Shown: piece after piece, positions 10,932-22,087 of the stretch
Layout: the number at the start of each line of letters is the position of its first letter
How positions within the stretch are numbered: position 1 is the first letter of the stretch
From: Cornus controversa
Lineage: Eukaryota; Streptophyta; Magnoliopsida; Cornales; Cornaceae
NCBI GenBank assembly: GCA_026545225.1
Contig: CM048845.1
Span: 53,110,033 to 53,174,032, forward strand
Reading direction: 5' to 3'
Length of the DNA: 64,000 bases
Made by a program: the position numbers and the translations under genes
The notes under the pieces: generated by a model
Database searches by the model: none
Told to the model about the DNA's origin: nothing
What the model saw: the letters and a program-made list of their open reading frames with translations, nothing else

Positions 10932-12980
10932 GTCAAAAATCTCAATCTGCATGAATTCATAAAACTAAGGTTAGAGATATTTGGGAGTCCCTCTTGTCTC
11001 TACTAGGTTTATGACCTTTGATATATTGTAGATCTTTAACTGAGAAAATCTCCTTTAGCATCAAGCATTGGACTTCTAAAGCAATATCTTAAGTGGTATA
11101 TTTAGAGCTTTCCTTTGGACAGACCCAAAGTTCAAGAAGAAGAGTGCAAAAATTACCTGGTCAACTATTTATCTTCCAAAGGAAGTTGGTGTCTTAGGTA
11201 CTCAAACCTCCACACATGGAACAAATTTGTTGTTATGATCGAAAAACCTTTGGAAGATACTCAAAGGAAATGAAGATATACTTTTGATCAAATGGGCACA
11301 CAAATACCTACTAATAGAAAGATACATATGAGAGATTGACATTCTTGGGCAGTGTTCTTAGAATTAGCAAAAGTTACTATAGCTCAGGCCTGCTTCCTAA
11401 CCTCTTGTCAAACTGAAAATTAGAAATGGCATGAAATCCAATTTTCAGTTTGACAATTGGTGCTCACTTGGGCCTCTGTGCATTCTACCTTTAATCATTT
11501 GACAATTCTTAGTACATTCATTGAAGGATCATCCTGGGTGTTTTTCCCCCTTAATCTTAGCAATCATTCCACATCTCCATCATCCAAGAAATTTACCTCT
11601 TCCCTGTTATCACAGCTAGATAAATTCAATTGGATTCCATCTCCTAATGGTGACTTCTCCATCAGACACATAATAAAATTCATGCAGGATGCTCCAAATC
11701 TAAATTTGTGTCACCTAATTCAGTCTCACAAACGATCCCCAAGCATAATTTTATTTTATGGATGGCTTGTCACAAACACCTATCAACCTTGGATAGAAGA
11801 CCCATGTGAAGACTCCGCATTTTGAATAAATGTGTGGTATGCTCAACTAGCACTGAATCACATGACCACTTATTATTTCAATGCTCATTTGTAGTTTCCA
11901 TTTGGGCATTTATTCGAACACGACATGGATTTCATATCATGCGATCCACATGGTCTGATTTGATTAATTGAGCATCAGTTCATTTGAAAGGAAGATGACC
12001 AAATTATTAAACCACCATCAGCAAATTGTCGTTCGTTTCCACTACTTATAATATTTGGATGGAAAGAAATAGAAGATGCTCAAGTGGAAAATGTCTTCCT
12101 CTTCCTCTATTCTCCATTGTATCAAAGCTATAAGGCTAAAACTTTTATTGTGTGTTTTCATTCACTCCCCAAGTGCCAGACGTATTGCAGTGGAATGGTC
12201 CTTACCTTAGAGTGTCATTTACCCTCCAACGAGACCACCTGATTTATTGACCAATAAGGAATTTGCATAATTATCGACGAGGAATGCTTTGTTTTATCAC
12301 AACATTACCCAATTGAATTGTAGGATGAAAGGTCCAATTTTTTAACTTTGGTTATTGTGTTATCTAGTTTGGGTCAGGGTTTTTGAAAAACATTATTTAC
12401 TGAAACATTGTAATGGGTCGGGCACTTGTCTTCTAATCCAAAAGTCTAAGCTATTGGGTAGTGTTGCATACCCACCTTTATATGCTCAAGTCCTTCCCTA
12501 TCCAGATCCGATGTGGGACAAGTTAGTCGCTCTAACTTTCTCCCCCACTCAAACTAGTAACGCCCTTGTTGCAGTCGGGCCACCCTACCTACTCGAGGTA
12601 GACCCAGACTCCTCCCGGCCAAGCACTTGATCAAGGACTGGGTTTAGCTCTGATACCAAATGTAACAAGTCGGGCACTTGCCCTTTAACCCAAAAGCATA
12701 AGCTAACTGATAGTGCTGTATACCCACCTTTATATGATCAAGTCCTTCCTCATCCGGATTCGATGTTAGACAAGTTAGCCCCTCTAACAACCAACTTGTA
12801 TGGGGTTTGGCTAATATGCCTATTTTACATTTAGTTTTGTATGCCAAAGCCTAGCCTTGTGTTTTCTTCTTTTGGCTTATTCTCTATAAATTAATACTTT
12901 AAATTTACCATTCAAAGAAATATAAATAGACGGGTTTTAATGAATTTATATTTTTTAAAATACAAAAAGTATGAAATCAT
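10932..12980 (+). mobile_element. L1-type LINE, 3' part (reverse transcriptase tail and 3' UTR), broken
   Basis: Conceptual frames on the plus strand show the C-terminal part of a plant L1 reverse transcriptase: a RYLGVPL motif near 10976, then a segment like W...PKFQ..SAKI.W..I near 11120-11170, then LPKEVGVLG near 11175. A zinc-binding tail follows at about 11828-11890 (CVVCSTSTESHDHLLFQC; Cys-x2-Cys then His and Cys), the zf-RVT type module. The upstream RT core and endonuclease are absent, as in most 5'-truncated LINEs. The frame is interrupted many times by stops and frameshifts, so it is inactive. The 3' UTR ends in an AT-rich tail near 12980 shared with the copy at 22088-23433. A TRIM interrupts the UTR. 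Confidence 0.75.
12409..12789 (-). mobile_element. TRIM (miniature LTR element), nearly complete
   Basis: Two 129 bp terminal repeats (12409-12537 and 12661-12789) start TGTAA and share GTCGGGCACTTG and ACCCACCTTTATATG. Between them lie about 123 bp. The minus strand next to the right repeat reads TTTGGTATCAGAGC, the primer site complementary to initiator Met-tRNA; a purine-rich tract (GTGGGGGAGAAA, minus strand) adjoins the left repeat. No coding capacity, as is normal for TRIMs. It sits in the LINE 3' UTR: the other LINE copy runs straight through this point. The flanks (AACAT and about AACCA) give only an imperfect target duplication. No 5S-like box was seen, so it is not Cassandra. It looks structurally whole. 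Confidence 0.8.
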
Positions 12981-14310
12981 TAATTTAAAAAGAAAAAATA
13001 AAAATTTATTTATTTGAAATTTCATGGTATTTATGTCAAAAACAAAAAAATAATTGTTAATATATATTTTAAAAATAAAATATTTTAGATGAAATAATTG
13101 ATAATTAACTAGTATTTTTGTAAAAACAATTGATAAAGTAAACAAATAAATAATGAAGATGAGTTAATAATGTTAAAAAAAAAAAGGAGAATCGATTAAA
13201 AGTATAGATTAAGTTTGATATTGTTTTGAAATAATAACATAATTTGACCCAATATATATACTGTACTATACCACATAAAAATTTAAACAATTTATTATGC
13301 GACTCAAATGACTCGAGGAGACCATTTAAATACATAATGGACCAAACTCGCAATATTTGTTAGTCATCCTTGTGTTTGGAACGATAAAGTGGCATAGAGA
13401 AGACCTTTGCACGTGGTTATTGTGTAGACAGAAAATGAGTGTCCAAAATGGTCGTTTCTTGTTGGTATCCTTTTATAAATATTATGGGAAATGCTAATGT
13501 TAGGGTATTTAGGTCTTTGCAGTTGGTAATGTGTCAGGAGGTCCTTATTTGAATAATATTTAAACTTTAGGAGGGTTTATTGAATATTAGAGGGTACATG
13601 AACTATATTGATACTATGAGAGTGTTTTTTTGCACTATATGATGAATTTTTCTATTACTGGTAAGGATTTTTTCAATGCTCTTTGTGTGTGTGTGTGTGT
13701 TTGTTTGATTAATTTTTGTTATCGATGTACCCTTAATTTGATTATGGTGAATCATTTATGTGATTTAGGAGTTACGAAAACCCAAGTTTTGATTAGAAGC
13801 ATAACAGATTATGATTCGATAGAATTCCCCAACGTTTAAGAGCTTAATATAAGTGATGAAATTGTATTTGTAAATTTGTGCATTGCCTCTGTATTGTAGA
13901 ATGGCATTTTGGTCAGTGATGTATTTTAGTTAAAAGATTGTGTTTGATTAATTGTTTGAAGTCTGCATTTGTTCATTGCCTCTGTAATTTGCGCATTACC
14001 TCTGTACAATTTTCATATTAAATTTTGTGCTTAGTGTCCTTTTATTTTATTTTTCAATTTAAAAAGGACACAACCAGATTCAGAGCAAAGCTTAGCTAGC
14101 ATTATAATGGAATACATTTGATGAAGTGTATGGCAAATTGGAGCCTCTCTATCATCATATTTAAACATAACTGAGTTTCATATCGGTGTAGGTATTGGAT
14201 ATATAATTAAAAAGGTCAACTACACAGATTCACGAATGATGAAATACTAAAATTAGCATACAGAAAAATCCGTTCAACCACTTATCCTCTCCATCTTTCT
14301 CTCACCTCTT
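12981..14310. other. AT-rich upstream region of the Ole e 1-like gene
   Basis: No coding region recognised. It contains poly-A/T runs near 13180 and a short GT microsatellite at about 13685-13702. Any distal promoter elements of the gene at 14368 would lie here, but none can be called from sequence alone. Confidence 0.4.
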
Positions 14311-14313
14311 CCT

Positions 14314-14321
14314 TATAAAAG
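14314..14321 (+). promoter_or_regulatory. TATA box of the Ole e 1-like gene
   Basis: TATAAAAG stands 54 bp upstream of the start codon, so the predicted cap site is near 14345, giving a short leader of about 20-25 bases. The context fits a tissue-specific plant promoter with a strong TATA box. Confidence 0.7.
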
Positions 14322-14367
14322 GCAGTTTCACCTCCTCTAATTTCAATACACACCAGGAGAAGTGAAA

Positions 14368-15041
14368 ATGGCAAAGGTTAATGCACTCATTGTCTTTGCC
14401 CTCTACCTCTTCGCCCTCGCTGGATTAGCCCACGGCTACCAAATAGAAGGCAAGGTTTATTGTGACCCATGCGGCGTTCAATTTCACACCAGTATTAGCA
14501 AATTCCTTGAAGGTAATTATTTAATAAAATAACTTTCATCTTATCCAATGCATTCAATGAATAAAAAACACTTAATTAATCTTTTCTTTTTGGTTTGACT
14601 ATTAAATCTAATAGCATTGCTCGCGCATGCATTGCAGGTGTGGATGTAGAATTGCTATGCAGAAACCAGGAGACTGGAAATGTAACGTACACAGTTAAGG
14701 GGAAAAGTGGCAAGGAGGGTGCCTACACTCTAAAGGCGGAAGGAGATCATGGCAATGAGCTTTGTGAGGTGATGGTGGTGGGAAAAAGCCCCTTACCTGA
14801 GTGTGCTGAACTCATGGATGACACAGCCATGGTCAGTCTTACAAATGATGGAAGTCCCTCCGACGTTCGCTACGCCAACTACATTGGCTTCACAAAGAAT
14901 GAAGCTGACGCTGAGTGCGATAAAGTGCTGGAGGAATTGGGTATCTACTCTGATATTACTAATAATGAGGTCGATGAAGGTGAGGGACCTGCTACTAAGC
15001 AACAACCAAATAATGAGCAACAACAACCAGCTAATGAGTAG
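14368..15041 (+). CDS. Ole e 1-like pollen protein (secreted, two exons)
   Basis: Exon 1 is 14368-14512 and exon 2 is 14638-15041, with a 125 bp GT-AG intron (GTAATT...TTGCAG) splitting a Gly codon. The spliced protein has 182 residues. Residues 1-23 form a signal peptide (hydrophobic IVFALYLFALAGLA, cleavage probably after AHG), so it should be secreted to the cell wall or apoplast. The body (24-153) matches the Ole e 1/extensin domain family: QIEGKVYCDPC, then VDVELLC, GAYTL and HGNELCEV, and the six conserved cysteines at 32, 35, 56, 91, 104 and 142. One N-glycosylation sequon lies at Asn63 (NVT). Members include Ole e 1, LAT52-type pollen proteins and Che a 1; they are implicated in pollen hydration and tube growth, but no enzymatic activity is established. 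The tail (154-182) is acidic, then Gln/Asn-rich. Upstream ATGs in exon 2's frame are intronic. It appears intact; pollen expression is inferred from family only. Confidence 0.92.
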
Positions 15042-15080
15042 CAGCAATAGACTAATGAGCAACAAAAACCGATTGCTTAA
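15042..15080 (+). other. Read-on of the NEQQ repeat beyond the stop codon
   Basis: In frame after the TAG at 15039-15041 come CAG CAA, a second TAG (15048-15050), then codons for TNEQQKPIA and TAA (15078-15080). The encoded motif NEQQ continues the tail repeat, so both TAGs look like former CAG or CAA glutamine codons. The ancestral protein was probably 12 residues longer. Confidence 0.6.
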
Positions 15081-15084
15081 TAAA
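15079..15084 (+). terminator. Polyadenylation signal of the Ole e 1-like gene
   Basis: AATAAA lies 38 bp after the stop codon and overlaps the TAA at 15078-15080. A TATATA-rich stretch at 15136-15170 follows. Confidence 0.6.
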
Positions 15085-15390
15085 GATTCACTTCTCTTGT
15101 ATGTATCCAAGTGTATTCATTCCTATATATAGCAATTTGCTATATATATATATATATACACACACATATTATTGACAAGTACTCGAGGTCATCCTTAAAT
15201 CCATTCACTAATATATATTATATCATTTAATGTTTTGACCTTTTTCTATAATTTGAATGATAGACATGATAATTAATTATTTGGAGTACGTAATTGATGA
15301 ACTATGTATATACATACATCTATATTATGTTTCATGTATTGACATAAATAATGAGTAAATCAAGTACATGCCTTAATCTGTATGCATGCA
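15085..15390. other. AT-rich downstream flank with TA/CA microsatellite
   Basis: A TA then CA microsatellite occupies about 15140-15168. The rest is AT-rich without open frames. Confidence 0.5.
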
Positions 15391-15770
15391 TAAATCTCGA
15401 TCTACATGCATTCATAATCTGAAGCAAAGATATTTGGGAGTCAATCTAAGGGCCGAGGGAGGGCAGCTGCCCGCCCCCCTCCCTAGGGCCCATGTTGGCC
15501 TACTAATTTTTTATATATATTTACAAAAATTACAGTAGATGCAGCCCCCCCCCCCCCTAAAATTATTTTTTCACCAATTGCCACCTGTAAAATTATTTTT
15601 TTCAAAATACCGTCCCCGATCACTGTTGTCTCTACCAAGCTTAAGGCCTTTGATTGTAGATCTTTTAAATGAGAAAACCTCCTCTATAATAGCACATTGG
15701 ACTTTTAAAGCATTACGTTATGTTGGAAGGTTTCAACTTATTAGGGCAATTTTGGTCATCACTTAAATGT
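15391..15770 (+). mobile_element. LINE reverse transcriptase fragment, with a GC-rich insert
   Basis: 15391-15446 and 15616-15770 match the LINE at 10932-11090 by eye. The second part translates to SLRPLIVDLLNEKTSSIIAH and then ALRYVGRFQLIRAIL, a typical plant L1 reverse transcriptase segment. Between them, 15447-15615 is foreign to the other LINE copy. It starts with a GC-rich foldback (GGGCAGCTGCCC) and includes a C14 run at about 15546-15559; it may be a small transposon insertion. The fragment stops where the Tat element begins, and the rest of the same LINE copy may resume at 22088. Confidence 0.65.
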
Positions 15771-15882
15771 TTTCGAATTAATTCGCAGAAATTAGCTAAG
15801 CAATTTTTTATACCAATACTTTGGCAGCGTCTATGGGAGACATTTAATCATTTTTCGTTCAAAACTTGAAAAATTTGCAATC

Positions 15883-17150
15883 ATGGTGGGTGCGAGAAGA
15901 AATACTTATGATGTGGCAGGTCTAGGTAGACCCCTAAGGAATCAAAGGGCGATGCCGCCTATGCAGCCAAACATTCAGGATCCACTGGCACAGCCAAACG
16001 AGTCTCTGTGTCAACTTATCGCTGATCTCTAAGCAAAGGTTGAACGTGCTGAAAGTGTGAGAGACCCTGGATTATAGCAAAATGAAGGGGCTAGATTGAG
16101 TAACCATTTATTGATTATCTCTCATCGCAACTAACCCTCAGGCAGAAACCCATCTCGACTGACCCAATGAATATCAGATCAATCTCGTGCAGCTCAACCC
16201 GGAGTCAAAGGCCTAGATGCAGCGGGATATCAATTAACTAAAAGGTAGCTGATCCTACTATCCAACTAACCAAGCACTCAAAGCTAGTGGGTTGACGCTA
16301 CCTACGTTCGTCCCCTTTGATGGAAAGATAGATTTAATGGAGCATATTTACTAGTATCAACAAAAGATGACTCTAAATGCTAAAAAGAATGTGCTCATGT
16401 GCAAAATATTTCCATCTAGCCTTGTTGGGCCAACATTACTTTGGTTCAAGAAACAATCACCTCGTTCGATCTCAAACTTCGCAAGGCTATTCGAGCTATT
16501 TATGGCCCAGTATGCGGGAAACCAAGAACAGAAAAGAACAATCTCCTCACTATTCCCTATGAGGCAGGGTAAAAGAGAGACTTTGAAATCTTTCTTAAAC
16601 CAATTCAATTTAGAGATGTCAATGATAGATCGGTATGATCAAACCACGGCAGTGGAAGCTTTCAAGATAGTAGTTTTGCTAGAGGAAGGCTTCAACAGAT
16701 CTCTGGTATAAAGTGTCCCAAAAGATATGCTGATCTGAACTTCCGTACTCAGAAGTATCTAAGTATAGAAGACGATGAGGCAGCCAAAAGATAGTGTTTG
16801 ACTTCAATCGCTATGGCACAACAAACAAAAACCCAGGTCGCTAAACACCTCGAGTTACTCCTTTGACAATACTAGAGTCAGCAAAAAAACAAAAATTTGA
16901 ATAGAAGATTACCCCTTTGAAAGTGTCCCTGGCCAAACTCTATTATGAAAATAAAAGCAAGGGGATCTTTCGCTTGCCTCCAGCCATCAGGCAACCCTAT
17001 AACAAAAAGAGATAAAAACGAGCATTTTTCTCTCTACAGTGACTTTGGCCATACTATCAATGAATATAGAAGTTTAAGGCAACATGTGGAGGCTCTAATA
17101 GCTAAGGGTGGCCCATCAGAATATGTTGTTCAAGAAGAGTAAAGCAAACC
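15883..17150 (+). pseudogene. gag region of Tat element E
   Basis: The clearest stretch is 16367-16711, with TLNAKKNVLMCKIFPSSLVG and the following GP.L.WF and FA.LFELFMAQYA pattern of the retrotransposon gag (capsid) family. A degenerate zinc-finger-like end (FGHTINEYRSLRQHVEALI) lies at about 17043-17100. The start at 15883 is the first ATG after the primer site. Broken in several places. Confidence 0.7.
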
Positions 17151-17359
17151 TTCCAATCAATCGCAGCCAAAGGCGAACAAATAGGAAAACCTGGTTCTCG
17201 TTCAGGTTATCAATGCTATTTGTGGTCGACCAGCTTCAGATCGAGAAAGAGAATCTGAAAGCTGGTCACACCTAAGGAATGCTCAAAATATTTAAAGGAT
17301 TTAGAGAGATCCAGTCGGTGAATAATCGCTTGACCAATGTACCAATTGCCTTCACAGAA

Positions 17360-19690
17360 GAAGAAATAAGCAAAATTTAGACGCCTTATGAGGATCTGAT
17401 TGTGACCATCATCATCGTAGCCAACTGCGAAGTGAAAAAAGTGTCGGTGGATGCAAGAAGCAGCGCGAACATCATAACCCTATCGGCCTACTGACAGATG
17501 GGCCTGGAGGCATAGCGTATTAAGCCTACTACCGAACTGTTGGTAGGGCTCGATGGTAAACAAGTAATTCCAATTGGGGTGGTGGAACTCCCAGTAATAG
17601 CAGCAGCTAGAACTTTGGCTAAGACCTTCGTCATTGTTGATTTCAACTCTTCATACAACATGATAATGGGAAGAGGTTCGATACACAGGATGTAGGGAGT
17701 CCCATCAACACTCCATTAGTTAATGAGGTGCCTGGCACCGAACAGGATGGAAACAATCGACATCTAGGGAGTCCAAGTAGCCATTAAAAAGTGTTATGCT
17801 CTTACACTGAAAAGGAAAATGGTGAAGGAAGAACATACCAAATAGCAATTAAAGAATTCCTTGCCAAAGGGCGTTCCACATGGGCAGAAAAAAGAAAAAT
17901 CGGCTAAGGAACTACTCGAAGAATTAAAAATTATCCTTGACAAGGATCCCACAAACCTAGAGACCTCATTTAGCAAGGAAGACAGAACGCAGCTAATGCA
18001 GTTGCTAAAAGAAAATATAGATGTCTTCGCCTATAATTATATAGATATGCCAAGGATTGATCCATTAATATCGTGCCATTCGCTCAACGTCAACCCAAAC
18101 CACCCACCTATGAAGCAGAGGCAAAGATGATTCGCTCCAGATAAGAATCAAATCATAGCTACAAAAATAGATCGCCTCCTCCAGGCAGGCTTTATCAGAG
18201 AAGTACAGTTCCCTTATTGGCTCTCAAATGTGGTAGCGGTCCAAAAAAAGAATTACAATTGGCAAATCTGCATAGACTTTACCAATTCGAACAAGGCTTG
18301 CCCCATAAATGGTTTTCCTCTTCCAAAGATCGATCAAATGGTTAATGTCACAACTAAATATGAGCGATTCACAATCCTTGATGCATACTCTGGATACAAG
18401 AATGTTGGAACAACTTACCAGCGACTGATCAATAAAGTCTTCAAAAACCTAATGAGCTGAACAACTGAAGCATACATAGATGACATAGTGGTAAAAAGTC
18501 TGAAAATGGAAGATCACCTGAGACATCTGTAGGGTGTATTTGACACCCTGCGAAACCTTAACATGAAGCTGAACCCGTCAAAGTGCTCCTTCGGGGTATC
18601 TTCAGGATAGTTCTTGGGGCACATAGTAAACCGAACAGGGATAGTAACAAGTCTGGTTCAAGTGAAAACCCTTCTTCAAAACAAAGAACAAAAAACTCAT
18701 AGGGACATTCAGATCTTGATAGGACATATCGCTGCTCTGAGTAGATTTATCTCTCACCTTTTTGACAAGTGCAAGCCCTTTTTCTATGCCATTAGAGCAA
18801 AGGGAAAAAAAGTATGGGGAGCAAAGCAGAATGACGCCCTGTAAAACTCAGTCAATACTTAATTCAATTGCCAACACTTTTGGCATCAAACTGATGAGAG
18901 AGCTCAACAAAAGACAATGCACAGTGTTCTACTCGAGTAAGACCATGATCGAGGTAGAGCAAAGGTACTCAAAAGTTAAAAAGGTCATACTGGCCCTAGT
19001 CCAATCGTTGTCCCCACCAAATTCCCGAACAGAGCATTCTTTATAAACCTAATCAATTAGGAAGGGTCGTCAAATGGGCAATTGAATTAAGGGTCTACGA
19101 CATAACCTATGAACCTCAGACCACAATAAAGAGACAAGTAGTTACAGATTTTTTGCTTAAGTATGAGCTAGAGAGTGATGAAGAATCAGAAGTTTTAGCT
19201 CAACCCAAATAGAAGCTCTATGTCAATGTATCAATGATGTAGACAGGATCATACACTGGTGTGGAAATTCACACACTTGTTAGAACTGCTTTACAACAGG
19301 CAATTCACCTAGAGTCCCTGCATCAAATAATGAAGTTGACTACGAGGCCTTATTAGTAGGAATAAGGCTGGCACAAACACTCCAGAATGTACAAAATTAA
19401 CCAAAATTTCTCATCAAGATCGTATCCGCAGGGGAACAACCAAGCAGAAATAACCAATCAGACCATCTTTGAGTGTGTTCAGAAAAAATTGAAGGCCAAA
19501 AGGATAAGTGGCTGAACAAGCTACCTAAAGTGCTTTGGCCTTATCAAACGATGCCCAGGCGTCTGACCAGAGAAAGCCTGTTCTATTTGGCCTATGCATC
19601 CGAAGCAATACAACCTAGCTTTTCCAAGGAAAAGAGTATACCTTCTTTGGAATTGACCTCAGAAGCAATGAGAGTTATTTTTTGTTGGTT
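17360..19690 (+). pseudogene. pol region of Tat element E (PR, RT, RNase H, second RNase H, INT remnant)
   Basis: Visible pieces: a protease with SSANII near 17460-17485; reverse transcriptase with RLLQAGFIREVQFP, ICIDFTNSNKACP and the catalytic YIDDIVV near 18475; a connection segment (FLGHIVN, 18612-18632); an RNase H-like part; a second RNase H relic near 19210-19370; and the C-terminal half of integrase (KWLNKLPKVLWPYQT, 19505-19550). The dual RNase H is characteristic of Tat. Fragmented throughout. Confidence 0.7.
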
Positions 19691-19884
19691 ATTATTAAAT
19701 GTGAGTGGCACAGTCCAACACAAGATAAAAGTCCTTGTATTTCGTCATATATAAAAGAAAACATGTGGCATTAAAGTCATGGCAAGACAGGGTACCGCAT
19801 AGAACAATATGCGCAGTACCATGCTCTTGCCAAGTTTTGTGTTAACAAAAATGACCAATGTTTTAATAAAAAAATAAAAAAAAA

Positions 19885-20690
19885 GAGGCCATAGGCCTAA
19901 TCAAGCAAATGTCTTAAATGATCGATCGATTACTAAAGCTAAGGTCTCAAACGACCAATTGCTTACAAAAAGAGGTCATGACCTCAATCAAGCGAAGGTC
20001 TTAAATGACCGATTACTTACTAAAGCTAAGCTAAGGTCTCAAATGATTGACTGCTTACAAAAAAAGAGGCCATAATCCTAATCAAGCTAATGTCTTAAAT
20101 GATCGATTCCTTACTAAAGAGATGGTCTCAAACGATCGATCGCTTACAAAAAGTGGCCATAGGCCAAATCAAGCTAAGGTCTTAAATGACCGATCGCTTA
20201 CTAAAACTAAGGTCTCAAACGATTGATTGCTTACAAAAAATGGAGGCCATAAGTCCAATCAAGCTAAGGTTTTAAATGACCGATCACTTACTAAAGCTAA
20301 GGTCTCAAGCAACCAATCTCTTACAAAAAGAATCTATAGGACAAATCAAGCTAAGGTCTTAAACGACCAATCACTTATTAAAGCTAAGGTCTTAAACCAC
20401 CGATCGTTTACAAAAAGCGGCCATAGGCCAAATCAAGCTAAGGTCTTAAATGACTGATTGCTTACAAAAGCTAAGGTCTTAAATGATTGATCGTTTACAA
20501 AAAGAGGCCATACGCCCAATCAAGCTAATGTCTTAAACAACTGATCACTTATTAAAGCTAAGGTCTTAAACGATCGATCGCTTATTAAAAAGAGGCTATA
20601 GGCCCAATCAAGCTAAGTTCTTAAATGATCGATCACTTACTAAAGCAAAGGTTCGAATGACTGAATGTTTACAAACCAGGTGTTGAGCCA
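19885..20690. repeat. Tandem array, about 87 bp period, about nine units
   Basis: The GAGGCC landmark (or a near variant) recurs at 19885, 19972, 20066, 20153, 20243, 20330, 20417, 20504 and 20592, giving spacings of 87, 94, 87, 90, 87, 87, 87 and 88. Each unit contains two related halves, GGTCTTAAATGACC..GATCGCTTACTAAAGCTAA and GGTCTCAAACGACC..CGATCGCTTACAAAAAG. So an older shorter repeat was duplicated and diverged before the 87 bp unit was amplified. It lies between pol and the antisense block, the usual position in Tat-lineage 3' regions. Confidence 0.85.
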
Positions 20691-20949
20691 ACCAGAGCAG
20701 AGGTCAAAATGACCAATCATTTATAAGAAAATCAACTAGCATCACAAGCTGATCATTTGAGAAAGTCCCCTGCGAAGCTCTTTAATGAAGAAAGATAAGA
20801 CATCTAGTGCCGAACGTCGATTGTTTGCACAAAACTCTCAATTGATAAACAAGATTGGGAAGGAGTTTTTAGTCTAAGTAAGGCGAAGGGCCCAACCAAG
20901 CAAGACATTCATCTATTCATGAATCATCAAGTGCAGAAGTATCAAACAG

Positions 20950-22085
20950 AATTAAAATAAAAAGTTTGAAGAAACTGAAGCACCAAAGAAGTTGTATTGC
21001 TGATCAGATTGTTGATTATAAAAGGTGTATAAAAATACAACTATCCCTTTGAAAAGAAAAGAGAGCTCTAATTGAGCATTACCAAAAGAGAAAAAAAAAA
21101 GGAAACTACAAAAGTCAATCCTGATGAGCTGCCCTATCCTCCTTGTTAAAGTATTGATCGAAGGAGTCAATGATTAGAGTGCCCATCTTAGCCTGCACTG
21201 GCACCTCTCGCATAATCTAATCAGACCGAAGAGGGAAAGAGGGAACAACAACTGAAGCAGAAGGGGCCGGAGTCAAACATAAGCTCTTGAGGAAGTCTAC
21301 AAACTTTCATTCACCTTCACCAACTTTAGGAATATTGTACTCACTGGATGATTCAATCCCCTGATTAGCATCAAACTCATCAGGATCTTGATAGTCACGT
21401 TAAGATTCAAGCTTCTTTCCTTGTTTGAAGCCATAACGAAAGCCATCAACGATCTTTAAAGCCAAAATCTTCAAAAATCACTAATACATATCAAATCTTC
21501 CAGAATTACAAACCTGCACCATAAGCTGGAGCATAGCAACCTTCTGTTCGGCCTCCAAGGACCTTTGCTCAAAGCGAACGATAGTCATTTTCTTCTCAGT
21601 AAGAGATTTGGTCAGAGACTTCACCACCCCCTCAAGGCTTTCAGCCTTACAGCCACTTAGCCTCTCAACCTCCAAAGCCTTGCAAAGGGAGATGGTCATG
21701 TAGGCACTCTGCATCATCCCAAGTCAAGTACAATTAGAAAAGAAGTATAAAAAAAGAGAATGAATGAGGAAGCAAAAAATATAGAGCCCCCATGACATCA
21801 GGGTTGAGGGCCGACAGTCCCCCACCGTAAAAAATAAGCCATTAGTCTTTCTAAAATCTAGAGCCCACTGTTTGGTCAAGCCCATTAATGGCTCATCAGC
21901 AGCACTAGTAGTAGGAATAATCATAACCAAAGTGAAAGAGAAAGTGCTCTGTCCCTTCATTACATCTGCCAAAAGTTTCTACCGCTTGGACGCAGATGGA
22001 ACACCAAAAGAATCCCTCTTCTTAGGAGCAAAGGGGGCAACAAATTTATTTTTGTCTTACTTTGCATTAGACCTCCCTTCAACGT
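20950..22085 (-). pseudogene. Antisense gene-like block of Tat element E, with exon-like pieces
   Basis: The minus strand has coding-like pieces separated by intron-like gaps. One ends near 21780 (GLTKQWALDFRKTNGLFFTVG). A coiled-coil segment at about 21510-21700 (ALEVERLSGCKAESLEGVV, then LTEKKMTIVRFEQRSLEAEQ) is bounded by GATGCAG upstream and CAG/GTTTGT downstream, both splice-like. A C-terminal piece near 21124-21178 reads SFDQYFNKEDRAAHQD. Antisense additional ORFs in this position are known from Tat-lineage elements such as maize Grande. Function is unknown; possibly a captured host gene. Degenerate. Confidence 0.5.
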
Positions 22086-22087
22086 TA

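Larger units (their letters stand above)
15771..22087 (+). mobile_element. Tat/Retand-type Ty3/gypsy element (E), heavily decayed
   Basis: Parts in order: a primer-site-like sequence at about 15820-15838 (TTGGCAGCGTCTATGGGA, close to the TGGCGCCGTCTGTGGG used by Tat elements); gag (15883-17150); protease (about 17360-17690); reverse transcriptase (17860-18660); RNase H and a second, archaeal-type RNase H region (18690-19390); an integrase remnant (19420-19690); an 87 bp tandem array (19885-20690); and an antisense gene-like block (20950-22085). This order, with tandem repeats and antisense ORF after pol, is known for the Tat lineage. Neither LTR is recognisable, so insertion age cannot be taken from LTRs. 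More than ten breaks are visible; it is long dead. Confidence 0.8.

Noticed and set aside
12409-12789. Cassandra-type TRIM or SINE
   Set aside because: No 5S rRNA-like promoter and no pol III A/B boxes were recognised; the LTR, primer site and purine tract layout fits an ordinary TRIM.
13630-13839. Small gene over the GT microsatellite (CVCVCVCLINF)
   Set aside because: The frame is the translation of a simple repeat.
20227-20457. Open frame of 76 codons within the 87 bp array
   Set aside because: The period is a multiple of three, so a stop-free unit yields a long frame automatically. The translation is just the repeat, with no known domain.
19885-20690. CRISPR array
   Set aside because: Units are contiguous 87 bp tandem repeats without unique spacers, in a plant retroelement. 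The same applies to 56158-56790.
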